From assembly GCF_043575855.1 (NCBI RefSeq), contig NZ_CP144375.1, positions 1-64,000 on the forward strand: a stretch of 64,000 bases of DNA. Direction: 5' to 3'. Each line of letters begins with the position of its first letter. Position 1 is the stretch's first letter. A program made the position numbers and the translations under genes. A model generated the notes under the pieces. It made no database searches. It saw only the letters and a list, made by a program, of their open reading frames with translations, and was not told where the DNA came from. The stretch comes from Kutzneria buriramensis (lineage in GTDB: Bacteria > Actinomycetota > Actinomycetes > Mycobacteriales > Pseudonocardiaceae). This document shows positions 33,605 through 42,679 of the stretch, piece after piece.

Positions 33605-34522
33605 GTGGGGTACGACCTCGGGAATCACCTGGTCATCGGCATCGCCTCCAGCGCGCTGTTCGATCTGACCGAGTCGGACGCGGTGTTCCGGCAGGACGGC
33701 GAGGAGGCGTATCGCCGCTACCAGGAGGCGCACCGCGACGAGCCGCTCGCACCCGGCGTCGCGTACCCGTTCGCGCGCCGGCTGCTGTCGCTCGACGACG
33801 TGAGTCCGGTCGAGGTGATCGTGTTGTCCCGCAACGATCCCGACACCGGGCTGCGGGTGATGGAGTCGGTCGCGCACCACCGGCTGCCGATCACCCGCGC
33901 GATCTTCACTCAGGGTCGCGCGCCCTATCGCTTCATGCCCGCGCTGAACATGAGCCTGTTCCTGTCGGCCGATGACGCGGACGTGCGGCAGGCGGTGGAG
34001 CTCGGTCTGCCGGCGGGCCGGGTGCTGGACTCGACCTTCGTCGACGACGAGTCCGACGACGAGCTGCGCATCGCCTTCGACTTCGACGGCGTGCTGGCGA
34101 GCGACGAGTCCGAGCGCGTGATGCAGGCCCACGGCCTGGACGGCTTCCAGAGCCACGAGGTCGCCAACGCCGTCACGCCGCTGGAACCGGGGCCGCTCAA
34201 GAACTTCCTCGCCGCGGTCAACCGGATCCAGCGCCAGGAGGAGCAGTACCGATTGGCCAATCCCGACTACCGCAACCGGGTTCGGGTCTCCATCGTCACG
34301 GCCCGCAGCGCGCCGGCGCACGTGCGGGCCGTGACGAGTCTCAAACGGTGGGGCGTGATGGTCAACGACGCCTTCTTCCTCGGCGGCGTCGGCAAAGCCG
34401 GCATCCTGGACGTGTTGAAGCCGCACATCTTCTTCGACGATCAGCCGCTGAACCTGACGTCCAGGGAGGTGCCGAGCGTGCACGTGCCCTTCGGCGTGAT
34501 CAACGAGGCCGGACCGGACTGA
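33605..34522 (+). CDS. 5'-nucleotidase (NT5C1/PF06189 type)
   Basis: A 305-residue protein of the cytosolic 5'-nucleotidase I-like family, a HAD-fold phosphatase that dephosphorylates nucleoside monophosphates. Signature segments are HLVIGIASSALFDL near the start, RAIFTQGRAPYRFMPALNMSLFLSA, the nucleophile motif IAFDFDGVLASDE and VSIVTARSAP, and a late FFDDQPLNL with acidic metal ligands. GTG 33605 is four bases after the DinB-fold stop. Together with the purine cluster further right it may feed purine salvage, but the genes are not contiguous. Confidence 0.85.
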   Translation: MGYDLGNHLVIGIASSALFDLTESDAVFRQDGEEAYRRYQEAHRDEPLAPGVAYPFARRLLSLDDVSPVEVIVLSRNDPDTGLRVMESVAHHRLPITRAIFTQGRAPYRFMPALNMSLFLSADDADVRQAVELGLPAGRVLDSTFVDDESDDELRIAFDFDGVLASDESERVMQAHGLDGFQSHEVANAVTPLEPGPLKNFLAAVNRIQRQEEQYRLANPDYRNRVRVSIVTARSAPAHVRAVTSLKRWGVMVNDAFFLGGVGKAGILDVLKPHIFFDDQPLNLTSREVPSVHVPFGVINEAGPD

Positions 34523-34531
34523 GGACGGCCG

Positions 34532-36109
34532 TCAGAGGGTGGCCCAGTCCTGGCTGTTGGCGCTGCTGGCCGAGTTGACGGTCACGGCGGCGCCAGCGCT
34601 GACGGCGGCGCTGTCGAGCACGTAGCCGGTCGCCGGGTTGGTGATCGTCAGGTTGCCGCTGCCGTTGCTGGTGACCTTCCACTTCTGGTAGCGGCTGGTG
34701 GGGTCGAAGGCGGTCAGCGTGGCCTGGGCGCCGGCGGTGGTGGGAGCGGTCAGCGTGAGGGGCGTCGGGCAGCTGTCGTAGATCCTGGCCGTGCCGTCCG
34801 AGTTCGGGTCCAGCTTCCACTTCTCCGAGGCGTGCGTGGAGTCGTAGGCGTTGAGATCGGCGACGACGTTGCTGGAGTTGGCGCACTGGCCCGCGTGTTC
34901 CAGGGCCAGGCCGCCGCCGTTGGTGAGGCCGTGGTACTGGCCGTCGCCCACGATCGTGGGGCCGTAGTCGATGGTGTGGGCGGCGACGAAGTTGAGCGCG
35001 GCCCCGGTGGTGGACAGCGGCGGACTGGCGGCGGCGCGGTCGGCCCAGAAGTCCGGGAAGGTGGACGGGGTCTGCGAGGTCAGCAGGGTGATGGTGCTGT
35101 TCCAGCCGCCGTCGACGTTGCGCCACAGATCGAGCAGCGAGCCGTCGACGTTGCCCTGGACCTGGTCACCGGTGTGCCAGCCGGTGGTGTAGGTGAAGCT
35201 GTAGCTGCTCCCGTTGGGAAACACGTAGCGGTAGTCACCGAGCAGGTAGGCGGCGGTGGAGTCGGCGAAGGCCTCGGTCCACGAGCAGGTGCGGGAGCTG
35301 GCCAGGTTGATGTAGTGCGGGTTGCAGTTGGTGATCGTCGGCCACCATCCGTTGTACAGGCGGTGCATCAGGAAGTGGCCGGACTCGTGCAGCACGGTGT
35401 GCTCGGAGTCGGGGTCGACGGCGGCCAGGTGCACGGTGTTGGCCAGGTCGTAGTACGTGCCGTCGGTCGAGTTGGCGGTCCACTGGATGTTCAGCTCGGT
35501 GCACGCGTTGTTGTTCGTCTCGTGGGCGGACCAGCAGATGCTGGCGGGGTTGTTCCGGGACCACCACAGGAGGTTGACGGTGTCGAAGGCGTGCCACGCC
35601 CGGGCAGCTGTCGCGGTCGGTTTGAGGACGCCGAGGGCGGTGCTGGCGGAGACGTTGGTCAGGACCGTCGAGTCCAGCGTGTAGGGGTTTCCGGTGGTGT
35701 CGGTGACCTTCCACAGCTTGGTGCTCTCGGTGCGGAACCGCACCCACATGCTGCTCATCGAGGTGGTGGCGCTGGGGGTGTAGCAGAGGTTGAAGCCGCC
35801 GTCGCTGACGGCGGTGTACTGGTAGTCGGCGGTGAGCTGGCGCGGGGTGTCGGTGGACTTCTCGGCGCCCCACAGCGCGACGTTCGCGTTGCGGACCGGC
35901 TTGGTGACCGTGGGCTTCGTCGTGCCGGATTCGGCCGACTGGTAGTCGTACTGGAGATTGCCGCTCAGGCAGATCGCGGATGCCGCGTAGGAAATCGTGT
36001 TCAGCTCCCCCGCCGCCAGGGCGGGCGTCGCCGTGAACGCGAGCACGCTCGCGCTCAGCACTGCAACGGCGACGGATTTCCACGATTTCAGGGCCCGAAG
36101 AAGGCGCAC
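34532..36109 (-). CDS. Secreted zinc metalloprotease-like protein with ricin-type lectin tail
   Basis: A 525-residue exported protein with signal peptide 1-33 (ending ATPALAA). A central domain carries the zincin signature HESGHFLMH (HExxH) followed about 38 residues later by WTEAFAD, a possible third ligand Glu, as in gluzincins. An N-terminal ~120-residue beta-rich domain (TTKPTVTKPVRNANVALWG) resembles adhesive/transthyretin-like modules. The C-terminal ~140 residues form a ricin-B-like lectin (EKWKLDPNSDG, YQKWKVTSNGSG, SQDWATL). Substrate unknown; extracellular proteolysis on a carbohydrate-bearing surface is plausible. GTG 36109 has GAGGAGGA seven or eight bases upstream. Confidence 0.8.
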   Translation of the reverse strand: MRLLRALKSWKSVAVAVLSASVLAFTATPALAAGELNTISYAASAICLSGNLQYDYQSAESGTTKPTVTKPVRNANVALWGAEKSTDTPRQLTADYQYTAVSDGGFNLCYTPSATTSMSSMWVRFRTESTKLWKVTDTTGNPYTLDSTVLTNVSASTALGVLKPTATAARAWHAFDTVNLLWWSRNNPASICWSAHETNNNACTELNIQWTANSTDGTYYDLANTVHLAAVDPDSEHTVLHESGHFLMHRLYNGWWPTITNCNPHYINLASSRTCSWTEAFADSTAAYLLGDYRYVFPNGSSYSFTYTTGWHTGDQVQGNVDGSLLDLWRNVDGGWNSTITLLTSQTPSTFPDFWADRAAASPPLSTTGAALNFVAAHTIDYGPTIVGDGQYHGLTNGGGLALEHAGQCANSSNVVADLNAYDSTHASEKWKLDPNSDGTARIYDSCPTPLTLTAPTTAGAQATLTAFDPTSRYQKWKVTSNGSGNLTITNPATGYVLDSAAVSAGAAVTVNSASSANSQDWATL

Positions 36110-36510
36110 GCCAAATCCTCCTCATATGCGAAGGAACGAATGAGGGATTGCGACGTCGTTCGACGGCGGCGCGAATTTCTCACGCGGCGAAATCCGCGCC
36201 GGTCACGACGGTGATCCCCGGTCGTCGCCGCCACCGAGAACCCATGCCGCAGCAGGGTATTGGCAGTAAGTTGCGGACCCTCCGTGATTGCTCCGCAGCG
36301 ATCGGCCGTACGGCGTCAACGTTAGAGCCGAATGGCGTGCACCTGCGATAGGCCAAAGGCGTGAGAGGGTTTCACGAGGTCGAGCCGCGCTCATTTCACC
36401 GCTCCGGTCGGCGGCGCTGACCAGGAGTTATGCGCCGCTTCAACCGCGCATTAAACCACTCTTTCGAGTGAGAACCGCGCGCACGTTTTCCCTGAAACCA
36501 GGGACAACCG
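36110..36510. other. Intergenic region: metalloprotease promoter, short hairpin near allantoicase end
   Basis: A 401-base gap. The left part must hold the promoter of the minus-strand metalloprotease gene, though I cannot name its elements with confidence. Near the right edge, TCCCTG (36489-36494) and CAGGGA (36499-36504) form a hairpin seven bases past the allantoicase stop, a possible weak terminator. Short frames on both strands lack coding character. Confidence 0.4.
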
Positions 36511-37620
36511 TCACCGAATCAGCCGGCTGAGCACGTGCGGCAAGGGCTGATCCGCGTCGAGGGGACGGGCGTCCACGGCGGCCTTGTTGTCGAAGATCAC
36601 GGTGGCCTGATCCGCGGGCAGGGCGTTGAACCAGCGGCGGAGGAGGAAGGACCGGCCGGCGTCGGTGGGGGTGCCGGTGAGACGGAGCCGGGCCATGCCG
36701 CCGTCGGGAAAGACGTCGAGCCGGACGTGTTTGACGGGGCGGTCGACGTCCAGCGGGAAGCGGTGGCGGGTGTCGGGCTGGAGCCGGGTGCGAGGCAGCA
36801 ACTCGAACCACGAACCGGGGTCGTCGACACGGTCGCCGCAGCCGCTCACGGACGCCCAACCCGGGGCGTTTCCCTTGAAGTGACTGGTGTCCAGCTCGGC
36901 AATGGTGATCACGCCCTCGGCGGCCAGCTTGAGCAGCACCCAGTCGTTGCCGTCGTCGCGCCGGCGCGCGGTCTCCCAGCCGTCGCCCATCACGGCGGCG
37001 AAGCCGGGCGAGATGAGGTTGGTGGGCTTGGAGTAGAAGACGTTGCTGGCGTTGAGGATCTCGCCACCGTTCTCCAGCGCGGCGAGGTCGACGGCGCCGG
37101 CGAGCAGGCGGGGGTCGGCGACGGGGTCGCCGTGCACCCGGAGGCGGGCGACGCCGCCGTCGGGGTAGATGGTGAGTCGGACATGGGTCCAGCGGCGGTC
37201 GGAGTCGACGTCGAAGACGTTCTCGGCGTCGCCGGCGAGCTTGGAGCGGGAGACGATGGGGTGCCACTCGGCCAGGGCGAGTTCGGCGGTGCTGGGATAG
37301 CCCTCCAGACCGCAGGCCTCGACGGACGCCTCGGGCGGGTAGTTGCCCTTGAAGAAGGCGGTGTCGACGATGACGCCCCGCACGATCCCGGGCACCCCGA
37401 GCCGGACGATGGCCTGGTCGACGCCCGGCTCACGGCGGCGGCGCGTCTCCCAGCCGTCGTAGACCTGGCCCTTGTGGCCGAACGTGTACGTCTGGAACGT
37501 CGGAGGCTCCGGCTTGATCAGGTTCTCCCGCTCCGCGAAGAACTCGTCGTTCGCCCACGGCACGCCGCCGCCCAGCCGGCGCGAGGCGAGGTCGGGAAGC
37601 GTGGTCCAAGCCGGTGTCAT
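36511..37620 (-). CDS. alc: Allantoicase
   Basis: A 369-residue allantoicase that hydrolyses allantoate to ureidoglycolate and urea. The protein shows the two tandem jelly-roll (DUF/allantoicase) repeats: repeat 1 with GQVYDGWETRRRREPG, VDTAFFKGNYPPEASVE and WTHVRLTIYPDGGVARLRV; repeat 2 with GDGWETARRRDDGNDW, LDTSHFKGNAPGWASV and VKHVRLDVFPDGGMARLRL. It is the last gene of the minus-strand glyoxylate operon; its ATG overlaps the allantoinase TGA (ATGA), so both act sequentially in urate nitrogen recovery. Confidence 0.95.
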   Translation of the reverse strand: MTPAWTTLPDLASRRLGGGVPWANDEFFAERENLIKPEPPTFQTYTFGHKGQVYDGWETRRRREPGVDQAIVRLGVPGIVRGVIVDTAFFKGNYPPEASVEACGLEGYPSTAELALAEWHPIVSRSKLAGDAENVFDVDSDRRWTHVRLTIYPDGGVARLRVHGDPVADPRLLAGAVDLAALENGGEILNASNVFYSKPTNLISPGFAAVMGDGWETARRRDDGNDWVLLKLAAEGVITIAELDTSHFKGNAPGWASVSGCGDRVDDPGSWFELLPRTRLQPDTRHRFPLDVDRPVKHVRLDVFPDGGMARLRLTGTPTDAGRSFLLRRWFNALPADQATVIFDNKAAVDARPLDADQPLPHVLSRLIR

Positions 37621-38951
37621 GCGTCTCCTCTGCTCAACAGCTGTCCGAACGGGGCGCCGGAGACCTCGCGGCCACGCAGCAGCGTGGTGCGCACGATGCC
37701 GTGCAGGTCCCGGCCGTGGTACGGGGTGACGGGGTTGCGGTGGGCGAGCTTGTGCACGTCGACGGTGAACGGCTCGTCGGGGGCGAACACGCTGAGATCG
37801 GCGTCCATGCCGACGGCAATACGGCCCTTACGGGCGAATCCCGCCAGCGATGCGGGTTTCGTGGCCATCCAGTCCACGACCCGGGCCAGGTCGTGGCCGC
37901 GTCGCCGGGCCTCGGTCCAGACGGCCGGCAGCCCGAGCTGGAGGCTGGCGACACCGCCCCACGCGTGGCCGAAGTCGCCGGTGTCGAGGCGTTTCAGGTC
38001 CGGCGTGCACGGCGAGTGGTCGCTGACCACGATGTCGATCACGCCATCGGCCAGCCCCTGCCACAGGGCGTCCCGGTTGGCGTCCTCGCGGATCGGCGGG
38101 CAGCACTTGTACTGGGTGGCGCCATCGGGAATGGCCTCGGCGTGGAAGGTCAGGTAGTGCGGGCAGGTCTCGGCGGTGATCCGCAGCCCCTCGGCCTTGG
38201 CGTCGGCGATCAGCGGCAGCGCGTCGGCCGACGACAGGTGCAGGATGTGCACCCGCGCCCCGGTGCGACGGGCCAGCGTGATCACCGCCTTGATCGCCTC
38301 GTTCTCCGCGCGACGGGGCCGCGAGGCGAGGAAGTCCCGGTAGCGGCGGCCGCACGAGGGCGGGGCGGCCTCGATCACCTCGGCGTCCTCGGCGTGCACG
38401 ATCATCAGCGCGTCGACGTCCCGCAGCACGCGCAGCGCGTCGGCCAGCTCGAAGTGCGTGAGCGGCGGGAACTCCGGCACGCCGGAGTCCAGCAGGAAGC
38501 ACTTGAACCCGAACACGCCGCCAGCGTGCAGCCGGGGCAGCTCACCGAGGTTGCCCGGCACCGCGCCGCCCCAGAAGCCGACGTCGACGTGCACACGGCC
38601 GTCCGCCGCCTTGCGCTTGACCTGCAACGCGTCCGCGTCGACGGTCGGCGGCAGGCTGTTCAGCGGCATGTCGACGATCGTGGTGACGCCGCCGGCCGCC
38701 GCCGCGCGGGTCGCGGTGTCGAAACCCTCCCACTCGGCGCGGCCGGGATCGTTGACGTGCACGTGCGTGTCCACCAGCCCCGGCAGCAGCACCTCGTCGT
38801 CGCCGAGCCGGATCGAGCGCTCCGCCGGCAGGTCCGCGTCGATCGGCTCGATCGCGGCGATCCGACCGCTGCGCACACCGACCGTGACCGCGGCGATCCC
38901 GTCCGGCGTGACCGCACGGGGCGCCAGCAGTGTCAGATCCATTGTGGACAT
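37617..38951 (-). CDS. allB: Allantoinase
   Basis: A 444-residue dinuclear-metal amidohydrolase that opens the hydantoin ring of allantoin to allantoate. Metal site: DTHVHVND (His63, His65), the carbamylated Lys150 in GVFGFKCFL, later His in MIVHAEDAEV and HILHLSSADAL, and Asp in VVSDHSPCTPDLK. Length and motifs match AllB and separate it from dihydropyrimidinase. GAGGAGGATCC precedes ATG 38951. It lies 19 bases after glycerate kinase and is coupled to allantoicase by a four-base overlap. Confidence 0.94.
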   Translation of the reverse strand: MSTMDLTLLAPRAVTPDGIAAVTVGVRSGRIAAIEPIDADLPAERSIRLGDDEVLLPGLVDTHVHVNDPGRAEWEGFDTATRAAAAGGVTTIVDMPLNSLPPTVDADALQVKRKAADGRVHVDVGFWGGAVPGNLGELPRLHAGGVFGFKCFLLDSGVPEFPPLTHFELADALRVLRDVDALMIVHAEDAEVIEAAPPSCGRRYRDFLASRPRRAENEAIKAVITLARRTGARVHILHLSSADALPLIADAKAEGLRITAETCPHYLTFHAEAIPDGATQYKCCPPIREDANRDALWQGLADGVIDIVVSDHSPCTPDLKRLDTGDFGHAWGGVASLQLGLPAVWTEARRRGHDLARVVDWMATKPASLAGFARKGRIAVGMDADLSVFAPDEPFTVDVHKLAHRNPVTPYHGRDLHGIVRTTLLRGREVSGAPFGQLLSRGDA

Positions 38952-38970
38952 GGGATCCTCCTCACCACCG

Positions 38971-40050
38971 CTAGCAGCATAGGTGATCTCTCACGATGCG
39001 CTCCGCGATCCGCTCCAGCAAGGGGCCCGGTCTCGCGCGGCAGCGGGCCGGGTCCGGTTCTATGTCGGTCAGCGCGTACGCGGCGCTGATCCCGGTGCCG
39101 ACCAGGTCATCCGACGTCAGCGAGCACACGCCGGCGACCGCGACCACCGGCACACCGCGAGCGGCCCGCGCCACCCCGACCGGGGCCTTGCCGCGCAGCG
39201 ACTGGGCGTCCAGCGAGCCCTCGCCGGTGATCACCAGCGCCGCGTCCCGCACGGCCTCGCCGAAGCCGAGCAGCTCCAGCAGCACTTCGACGCCGGCCCG
39301 GCGGACGGCGCCGAGCACCGCCAGCGCGGCGTAGCCCACTCCCCCGGCGGCCCCGGATCCCGGCAGCATCGGATCTCCGCCGACGACCGACGCCCAGCGG
39401 TCCAGCGCCTTGGCCAGCAATTCGACCTGACGCGGGCTGGCGCCTTTTTGTGGCCCGTAGACCGGGGCGGCGTCCGACAAGGGATTGTCGACGTCGGTGG
39501 CCAGCACCAGCTCGACCAGCGACAACCGGGGGTCGAGGCCGGTCAGATCCAGCGTGTCGGCGTAGGTCAGCCCCGCCCCGCCGGGCGCGACCGGCACGCC
39601 GTCGGCGTCCAGCACCAGCGCGCCGAGCGCCCTGAGCATGCCGGCCCCGCCGTCGGTGCAGGCGCTGCCGCCCAGGCCGAGCACGATCCGGTGACAGCCG
39701 AGATCCATGGCCAGGCTGATCAGCTCTCCGACGCCGTAGCTGGTGGCGTGCATCGGCGAACTCCCCCAGCCGAGGCCGGCGGCCTGGGCGAGCTCGACGA
39801 CGGCGGTGGCGGACCGGACGGCCAGCATCGCGCGGACCGGCGTGCCGAGCGGCCCGGTCACGGTCGTGACCAGCCGGTCGAAGCCGGCGGCGCAGGCCGC
39901 GTCCACCGTGCCCTCGCCGCCGTCGGCCACCGGCACCACCCGCACGTCCAGCGCCGGATCCGCCCGCCACAGGCCGGCCGCCAGGTGCTCGGCGACCTGG
40001 CCCGCGGCGAGCGTGCCCTTGAACTTGTCCGGGGCGAGCAGCACTCTCAT
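38971..40050 (-). CDS. Glycerate kinase (GarK/GlxK type)
   Basis: A 359-residue class I glycerate 2-kinase that phosphorylates D-glycerate, the end product of the glyoxylate branch. Conserved blocks: VLLAPDKFKGTLAAGQVA at the N-terminus, VPVADGGEGTVDA, LGLGGSACTDGGAGML and VITGEGSLDAQSLRGKAP. It lies three bases after the gcl stop, within the operon, and delivers the carbon of urate to central metabolism as phosphoglycerate. Confidence 0.93.
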   Translation of the reverse strand: MRVLLAPDKFKGTLAAGQVAEHLAAGLWRADPALDVRVVPVADGGEGTVDAACAAGFDRLVTTVTGPLGTPVRAMLAVRSATAVVELAQAAGLGWGSSPMHATSYGVGELISLAMDLGCHRIVLGLGGSACTDGGAGMLRALGALVLDADGVPVAPGGAGLTYADTLDLTGLDPRLSLVELVLATDVDNPLSDAAPVYGPQKGASPRQVELLAKALDRWASVVGGDPMLPGSGAAGGVGYAALAVLGAVRRAGVEVLLELLGFGEAVRDAALVITGEGSLDAQSLRGKAPVGVARAARGVPVVAVAGVCSLTSDDLVGTGISAAYALTDIEPDPARCRARPGPLLERIAERIVRDHLCC

Positions 40051-40053
40051 CGG

Positions 40054-41748
40054 TCAGCTGACCGGCTCGAACTCGACGACGGTGTTCAGCGCGCTGCCCA
40101 TCGACGCGTTGGCGGCCCGGTCGATCATGATCTCCACCAGCACCGGTCGGCTGGTCCGGTCGGCCTCCTTGCGGGCCCACGCCAGCGCGTCGGTGATCTC
40201 GGACGGCTCGGACACCCGGCGGCCGGTGCAGCCGTAGGCCTGCATGATCTTGACGTTGTCCGCGCCGAACTCGTCGTAGTGGATGTCGACCTGGTAGTTC
40301 ATGTTGTAGCCGGTCTCGGCCTGCCGGATCAGGCCCAGGTACTCGTTGTTCAGCATGATCAGCACGAACGGGATGTCGTACTGCGCGGCCACCGCGAGCT
40401 CCTCGACCAGGAACTGGAACGAGTAGTCGCCGACCACCGCGACCACCTCGGCGTCGGGCTTGGCCGTGCGGACGCCGATTGCGGCCGGGATCTCCCAGCC
40501 CAGCGGCCCGGCCTGGCCGCAGACCTGGTAGTGCCGGGGCAGGTGGGCGCGCTGGAACTGGCCGGACCAGATCTGGTAGAGCCCGATCGCGGTGACGAAG
40601 TAGGTGTCCGGGCCGTAGAACTCGTTGATTTCCCGGAACACCCGCGGGGCCTTGATCGGCACGGTGTCGAAGTCGTCCCGGCGGGGCAGTTCGCGCCGCA
40701 ACTGGGCGATTCGTGCCGCCCAGTGCTGCCAGGTCCGCCCTGCTCGCCGGCGACGGGCGGCGTCCAGCAGTGCCTCCAGGAACAGCTTGGTGTCGGAGAC
40801 GATGCCGAGGTCCGGCCCGAACACACGGCCGATCTGGAGCGGATCGATATCCACGTGCACGAACTTGCGCTCGCCGCGGTAGACGGCGAGGTCGCCGGTG
40901 TGCCGGTCGCCGAACCGCGCGCCCAGCGCCAGCACGAAGTCCGACTCCAGGAACAGCGCGTTGGCCCAGCGCTGGCTGGTCTGGATGCCGGCCATGCCGG
41001 CGAACAGCTCGTGGTCCTCGGGCAGACATCCCTTGCCCATCAACGTGATCTGCACCGGCACGCCGAGCAGCTCGGCCAGCTCGCGCAGCACTCCCGACGC
41101 CTCGCCGCTGATCACGCCGCCGCCGGCCAGCAGCAGCGGGCGTTCGGCCGCGAGCAGCATGTCGAGGGCGCGTTCGACGCGGGGCTGGTGCGGGGCAACG
41201 GATTCGATCGGCAGCGGGGTGTCGATCGCGCCGTCCCACTCGATCTCCTGCTTCTGGACGTCCAGCGGCAGGTCGATCAGGACCGGCCCGGGCCGGCCGG
41301 AGCGGGCGATGCGGAACGCCTCGCGGAAGATCCACGGGGCCTGCGCCGCCTCCTTGACCTGCACCGCCCACTTGGTGACCGGCTTGGCGATCTCGACGAT
41401 GTCGACCGCCTGGAATGCCTCCTGGTGCAGCTTGGTGGAGACGGCCTGGCCGGTGATGCACAGGATCGGCACGGAGTCGGCCTGCGCGGTGTACAGGCCG
41501 GTGATCATGTTGGTGCCGGCCGGGCCGGAGGTGCCGACGGCGACGCCGACATTTCCGGTGGTGCGGGCCCAGCCGTCGGCCATGTGCGTCGCGCCCTCCT
41601 CGTGGCGCACGATCAGGTGCTGTAGGGAGCTCTCCTCCAGCGCCGCGTAGAACGGCAGGATCGCGGCGCCCGGGCAGCCGTAGACGATGTCCACGCCCTC
41701 CGACGCCAGCACCTCGACGACCGCCTGCATGACGGGGATCTTCGGCAT
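40054..41748 (-). CDS. gcl: Glyoxylate carboligase (tartronate-semialdehyde synthase)
   Basis: A 564-residue thiamine-diphosphate enzyme that condenses two glyoxylates to tartronate semialdehyde and CO2. It keeps the Gcl-type blocks GTSGPAGTNMITGLY, CITGQAVSTKLHQEAFQAVDI, GPDLGIVSD and CGQAGPLGWEIPAAIG, and the ThDP motif GDYSFQFL...NNEYLGLIRQ. E. coli Gcl is known for having Val51 in place of the Glu that activates ThDP in related enzymes; the matching position here, RHEEGATHMADGW, has Glu. So this is a divergent Gcl, or a close relative with altered activity. Genomic context (glxR, glycerate kinase, hyi) still supports Gcl. Confidence 0.88.
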   Translation of the reverse strand: MPKIPVMQAVVEVLASEGVDIVYGCPGAAILPFYAALEESSLQHLIVRHEEGATHMADGWARTTGNVGVAVGTSGPAGTNMITGLYTAQADSVPILCITGQAVSTKLHQEAFQAVDIVEIAKPVTKWAVQVKEAAQAPWIFREAFRIARSGRPGPVLIDLPLDVQKQEIEWDGAIDTPLPIESVAPHQPRVERALDMLLAAERPLLLAGGGVISGEASGVLRELAELLGVPVQITLMGKGCLPEDHELFAGMAGIQTSQRWANALFLESDFVLALGARFGDRHTGDLAVYRGERKFVHVDIDPLQIGRVFGPDLGIVSDTKLFLEALLDAARRRRAGRTWQHWAARIAQLRRELPRRDDFDTVPIKAPRVFREINEFYGPDTYFVTAIGLYQIWSGQFQRAHLPRHYQVCGQAGPLGWEIPAAIGVRTAKPDAEVVAVVGDYSFQFLVEELAVAAQYDIPFVLIMLNNEYLGLIRQAETGYNMNYQVDIHYDEFGADNVKIMQAYGCTGRRVSEPSEITDALAWARKEADRTSRPVLVEIMIDRAANASMGSALNTVVEFEPVS

Positions 41749-41751
41749 GGG

Positions 41752-42621
41752 TCAGTCCCTTCCGGACAGGGTCTCGACGACCTTGAGCAGCGCGGAGTGG
41801 TCCAGCGAGCCGTGCCCCATGGCACGGGCGGCGGCGACCAGCTGGGCGACCAGGGCGGCCATCGGCAGCGACACGTCGGCCTGCCGGGCGGCGGCCAGCA
41901 CGATGCCCATGTCCTTGTGGTGCAGGTCGATGCGGAAGCCCGGCTGGAAGTTGCGGGCGATCATGGACTCGCGCTTGAGGTCCAGGATCCGGTTGGCGGC
42001 CAGGCCGCCGGCGAGCACGTCCAGGCCGGCCCTGGCGTCCACGCCGGCCGCCTCCAGCAGCACGATCGCCTCGCTGACCAGTGCGTAGATGCCGCCGACG
42101 ACGAGCTGGTTGGCCGCCTTGACGACCTGGCCGGCGCCGGTCGGGCCGACGTGCACGATGGTCTTGCCGAGGACCTCGAACAGCGGCAGCGCTTCGGCGA
42201 AGTCCGCATCCGAGCCACCGACCATAATGGACAGTGACGCCTGCTTCGCGCCGGCCTCGCCGCCCGACACCGGCGCGTCGAGCACGCGGATTCCCTTGCG
42301 TGCCGCCGATTCCGTGACGGCTACCGACGTCTCCGGGCGGATCGTGCTCATGTCGATCAGCAGCAGACCGTCGCCGCCGGCCGCGATGACGTCGGTCGTC
42401 ACGGCGAGCACGTGCTCGTCCTGCGGCAGCATGGTGATCACGACTTCCGCGCCGGCGACCGCCTCGGCGACGTTCGCGGCGCGCTGCCCGCCGGACTCGA
42501 CCAGCTTGGCCAGGGCCGGTTCGGACAGGTCGAAGCCGGTCACGGTGTGGCCGGCGGCGGCCAGGTGGCCGGCCATCGGCGAGCCCATGATGCCGAGGCC
42601 GATGAAGCCGATCTTGCTCAC
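41752..42621 (-). CDS. glxR: Tartronate semialdehyde reductase
   Basis: A 289-residue beta-hydroxyacid dehydrogenase that reduces tartronate semialdehyde to D-glycerate with NAD(P)H. Features: Rossmann motif IGFIGLGIMGSPMAGHL, substrate loop DAPVSGGEAGA, catalytic Lys in GQVVKAANQLVV and a C-terminal all-alpha domain (IDLHHKDMGIVLAA). GTG 42621 has AAGGGATGG upstream. It lies three bases before gcl. The IS110 element is inserted immediately upstream, separating it from hyi, so its native promoter connection is broken. Confidence 0.92.
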   Translation of the reverse strand: MSKIGFIGLGIMGSPMAGHLAAAGHTVTGFDLSEPALAKLVESGGQRAANVAEAVAGAEVVITMLPQDEHVLAVTTDVIAAGGDGLLLIDMSTIRPETSVAVTESAARKGIRVLDAPVSGGEAGAKQASLSIMVGGSDADFAEALPLFEVLGKTIVHVGPTGAGQVVKAANQLVVGGIYALVSEAIVLLEAAGVDARAGLDVLAGGLAANRILDLKRESMIARNFQPGFRIDLHHKDMGIVLAAARQADVSLPMAALVAQLVAAARAMGHGSLDHSALLKVVETLSGRD

Positions 42622-42679
42622 TAGGCCACCATCCCTTCTGTAGCCCTGATGAATGGGGTTGTGACCACTCGGTCCCGGC

